Positions 61,514-64,000 of a DNA stretch of 64,000 nucleotides are shown one piece after another. Both the position numbers and the translations under genes were made by a program. Source of the DNA: CAZPBN01 sp964584935 (lineage in GTDB: Bacteria > Acidobacteriota > Aminicenantia > Aminicenantales > Aminicenantaceae); assembly GCA_964584935.1 (NCBI GenBank), contig CAZPBN010000002.1, positions 1 to 64,000 of the forward strand, read 5' to 3'. How positions within the stretch are numbered: the first letter of the stretch is position 1; each line of letters starts with the position of its first letter. A model generated the notes under the pieces. It made no database searches and had not been told where the DNA came from. It saw nothing but the letters and a program-made list of their open reading frames with translations.

Positions 61514-63126
61514 CAACTAAAAAAGAAAAATTAGATAAAAACAATATTCAGAAAGAAGAACAAACAAGAAAATTAGCTGAAAGGTATAATATTTCGTACA
61601 TTGATATTTCTGATATTTCTTTGGATAGGAAATTGATTGGTTCTTTTCCGGTTGATTTTCTTTACAGATCCAATTTTGTTCCTCTGGAGAGCAATAAAGA
61701 TACAATTAAAATTGCCATTGCGGATCCTTCTGATATATCCACCATTGATGCCATTGAATCTTTTGTAGGGAAAAAAGTTCAGGTTTATGCAGCCTCCAAT
61801 AGTGCCATCAATGAAGCTCTCCGGAAAAGTGAAACGGCTCTTCAGGTATTGAAAGATGCGACCGAAGGATATGTCATGCAGGTGGTCAAGAAGGAAGGGG
61901 AAGAGAAAGAAGATAATATATCTGTGGAGAGATTGGCTGATCAAGATGGTTCTATAATAAAACTGGTGAATTCAATAATTTTTACAGCTGTTCAAAAGAG
62001 GGCCAGTGATATTCATATTGAGTCTAGAGAAGAAGGAGTGACTATTAAATACCGGATCGATGGAGTATTAGGAGAGGCTATGGAACGCATTGATGAAAAG
62101 TTTCAATCTCCGATTATTTCCAGAATAAAGGTTATGTCGGATCTTGATATAGCAGAAAGAAGAGTGCCTCAAGACGGACGATTCCGATTGAAGCTCAAGG
62201 ATAAAACCATAGATTTCAGGGTATCGATTATGCCCAGTATTTATGGGGAAGATGCTGTTATCCGTATTCTTGATAAAGAGATGATTACGGAAGCAATTTC
62301 TGAGTTAAGGATGGATTTGCTTGGATTTTCCGATACTGTGCTCCAGAATTTCAGAAAATATATTTCCCAGCCTTATGGGATGGTGTTGGCTACAGGACCA
62401 ACAGGCAGTGGAAAAACCACTACTCTTTATGCCGCTTTGACTGAAATAAAATCACCTGAGGAGAAAATTATCACAATCGAAGATCCGGTGGAATATCAAA
62501 TTGAGGGGATTACTCAAATTCCAGTTAATGAAAAAAAAGGGCTGACATTTGCTCGGGGATTGAGATCGATTCTGAGACATGATCCTGATAAAATTATGGT
62601 AGGAGAGATAAGAGATCCAGAGACTGCACAGATTGCCATTCAATCTGCCCTGACCGGACACCTTGTTTTTACCACTGTTCATGCCAATAATGTTTTTGAT
62701 GTGATTGGTCGTTTTCTTCATATGGAAGTGGATCCGTACAGCTTTATTTCAGCCCTCAATTGTATTCTTGCCCAGCGATTGGTAAGAGTTTTGTGTCCTG
62801 CATGCAAAACAGAGGTTAAGTATGATTCCGATCAATTGCTGGAATCCGGGCTGGATCCGGAGAAATATAAAAGAAAGTCTTTCTATGAATCCAAGGGCTG
62901 TGAAGAATGCAATTATTCCGGATATCAGAAGAGAACCGCTATAGCCGAACTGCTTGAGCTTTCTGATGATATAAGGGAAATGATCCTGGATAAAAAGCCT
63001 CTTTCTGAAGTTAAAAAGAAAGCGAAGAAAGAAGGAATGCTTTTTTTAAGAGAAGTGGGAATGGAAAAAGTTATAAGGGGAATAACCAGTCTTAAAGAAT
63101 TGAATAGGGTAACTTTTGTTGAGTAA
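61510..63126 (+). CDS. pilB: type IV pilus/type II secretion assembly ATPase (PilB/GspE)
   Basis: This 538-residue hexameric ATPase powers pilus or pseudopilus assembly. The N-terminal T2SSE domain (about 1-130) precedes RASDIHIE near 163. The Walker A GPTGSGKTTTLYAAL is near 300, the Asp box ITIEDPVEYQIEGITQ near 325, Walker B GEIRDPETAQIA and the His box near 390. A zinc tetracysteine, CPAC and CEECNYSGYQ, lies near 435-480. It forms one operon with pilC and the next gene. Confidence 0.96.
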   Translation: MTTKKEKLDKNNIQKEEQTRKLAERYNISYIDISDISLDRKLIGSFPVDFLYRSNFVPLESNKDTIKIAIADPSDISTIDAIESFVGKKVQVYAASNSAINEALRKSETALQVLKDATEGYVMQVVKKEGEEKEDNISVERLADQDGSIIKLVNSIIFTAVQKRASDIHIESREEGVTIKYRIDGVLGEAMERIDEKFQSPIISRIKVMSDLDIAERRVPQDGRFRLKLKDKTIDFRVSIMPSIYGEDAVIRILDKEMITEAISELRMDLLGFSDTVLQNFRKYISQPYGMVLATGPTGSGKTTTLYAALTEIKSPEEKIITIEDPVEYQIEGITQIPVNEKKGLTFARGLRSILRHDPDKIMVGEIRDPETAQIAIQSALTGHLVFTTVHANNVFDVIGRFLHMEVDPYSFISALNCILAQRLVRVLCPACKTEVKYDSDQLLESGLDPEKYKRKSFYESKGCEECNYSGYQKRTAIAELLELSDDIREMILDKKPLSEVKKKAKKEGMLFLREVGMEKVIRGITSLKELNRVTFVE

Positions 63127-63128
63127 AG

Positions 63129-64000
63129 ATGATGATTCGTTTCGCTGAAAAGATCAAAGATTTTTTTACCAAACAACCTCTTCCCAATACTGGGTTTCAA
63201 CTCACATCTCATTATATTACAGGAATCCATATTTCGAAAAAAGATAAAAGGATTGTCAATAAGTTCATTTATCCTCTTGAAAAGGGGGTGGTTCTTCCTT
63301 CTTTTGATAAAAAAAATATAAAAGATCCTGATTATTTGGAAAAGATAATAAAGAATGGAATGAAAAACTTTCGTTTCTATGATCGTTCTATTGCCTGTTT
63401 TATTCCCGAAGTTTCTTTAAAAACATTTGTTTTTTCTTTTGATTCGTTACCTGCTTCTAAAAATGAAAGGATGCAGGTCATTCGTTTCCGGATAAAAAAG
63501 AAAATGCCTATGCTTCCGGAGGATGTTGAATTATCCTATGATACCCTTACGGGAAGAAATTCAGAAACCATTGTTGCCACTATGGTGAGAAATAAACTTA
63601 TTCAAGAATATGAAGAATTTTTTGACAGGTTTAATTTGAAATTAAAAACAATAGGAGTCCCTTCTTTTTGTTTGTATAACTTAATATCAGAAGAAGAAGA
63701 TAAAAATACCATTCTGATTAATATTGAAGAGGATATGCTCAGTATGATAGGAATCATTGACTCACGGATTGTTTTATATAGATTGAAGCCTTATTTAATC
63801 GAATCACTGTCAGAATTGTCAGTAAGGGAAAGAATTCAAAGTATTCTTAAGGAAATTGAAAATACTGTTAATTTCATTGAGGATAAAGAAAAGAAGAAAG
63901 TCGATTTGCTTCGAATAAGATGGGGGCTTTTCCAATATGATGAAGCCGTTATTTCTTCTGTTGAAGAAAAATTGGCGTTTCCTGTGAAAAAAATTGGAGA
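63129..64000 (+). CDS. PilM/GspL-like actin-fold protein, partial
   Basis: The frame opens at an ATG two bases after pilB and runs off the window, giving about 290 residues. It begins MMIRFAEKIKDFF and has GFQLTSHYITGIHIS near 22-36, then SIACFIPEVSLKTFVFSFDS and RFRIKKKMPMLPEDVELSYD near 115-150. TILINIEEDMLSMIGIIDSR near 195-214 fits the actin-like fold of PilM. It would recruit PilN/PilO or GspM to the pilus machine. The 3' end is not in the window, so type IV pilus against type II secretion cannot be settled. Confidence 0.75.
   Translation, partial: MMIRFAEKIKDFFTKQPLPNTGFQLTSHYITGIHISKKDKRIVNKFIYPLEKGVVLPSFDKKNIKDPDYLEKIIKNGMKNFRFYDRSIACFIPEVSLKTFVFSFDSLPASKNERMQVIRFRIKKKMPMLPEDVELSYDTLTGRNSETIVATMVRNKLIQEYEEFFDRFNLKLKTIGVPSFCLYNLISEEEDKNTILINIEEDMLSMIGIIDSRIVLYRLKPYLIESLSELSVRERIQSILKEIENTVNFIEDKEKKKVDLLRIRWGLFQYDEAVISSVEEKLAFPVKKIG

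Noticed and set aside
1..64000. tRNA or rRNA genes
   Set aside because: I looked through the intergenic gaps and saw no cloverleaf-like stretch or rRNA segment; a tRNAscan run would be more reliable.

Overview
This is an AT-rich bacterial chromosome segment with 55 protein genes or gene remnants that I can support and no tRNA, rRNA or CRISPR array. It looks like a diderm: there are lipoproteins, a type IV pilus/type II secretion core, an RND-style adaptor and a PpiD-like foldase. The gene mix (PPDK, NuoEF-type diaphorase beside an archaeal-type glutamate synthase, several peptidases, NhaC antiporter, acyl-CoA dehydrogenase) fits an anaerobic, peptide-using heterotroph. Candidatus Aminicenantes or a relative near Acidobacteriota is my best guess, but that is impression rather than proof.

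Layout. 0.1-5.3 kb: ppdK, an HDAC-family deacetylase and an M20 peptidase. 5.5-12.4 kb: an exopolysaccharide cluster of five glycosyltransferases and a polyprenyl-phosphate sugar transferase. 12.4-19 kb (minus): pgsA, a TPR/SLH lipoprotein, hflX, miaA, and an ABC ATPase plus adaptor without a permease. 19-21.3 kb: an inositol-phosphatase-like enzyme and a degenerate M48 peptidase. 21.3-23.1 kb: accC-accB. 23.1-23.7 kb: a gene-free block with two inverted-repeat elements. 23.7-31.6 kb: ffh, rpsP-khpA-rimM-trmD-rplS, rnhB, a TPR protein and a sigma-54 activator. 31.7-45 kb: NhaC and isoaspartyl dipeptidase, an acyltransferase, a PpiD-like foldase, acyl-CoA dehydrogenase, HIT-HU-rpsA-ispH, an outer-membrane-type lipoprotein, scpA-scpB and a site-2 protease. 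45.5-52.6 kb: nitrogen assimilation, with glutamate synthase, NuoG-N/NuoF/NuoE-like subunits, glnA, an Lrp regulator and a 29-residue ORF. 52.9-64 kb: M1 aminopeptidase, NtrC-type two-component pair, pilC, pilB and a partial PilM/GspL-like gene.

The most unusual signal is non-coding. A motif with an A-rich run, a G-run and GGAACTTC lies 13-18 bp upstream of the -35 box of six recognisable promoters (ppdK, two glycosyltransferases, accBC, ffh and the nuoE operon), always in the direction of transcription. The same motif forms the ends of two inverted-repeat elements between accB and ffh. Some of these promoters lie so close to the start codon that the mRNA would be leaderless. Other points of note are a homopolymer frameshift in rimM, an M48 protein lacking the first catalytic His and carrying a lectin-like tail, and the coupling of a glutamate synthase domain to NADH-dehydrogenase-like subunits.
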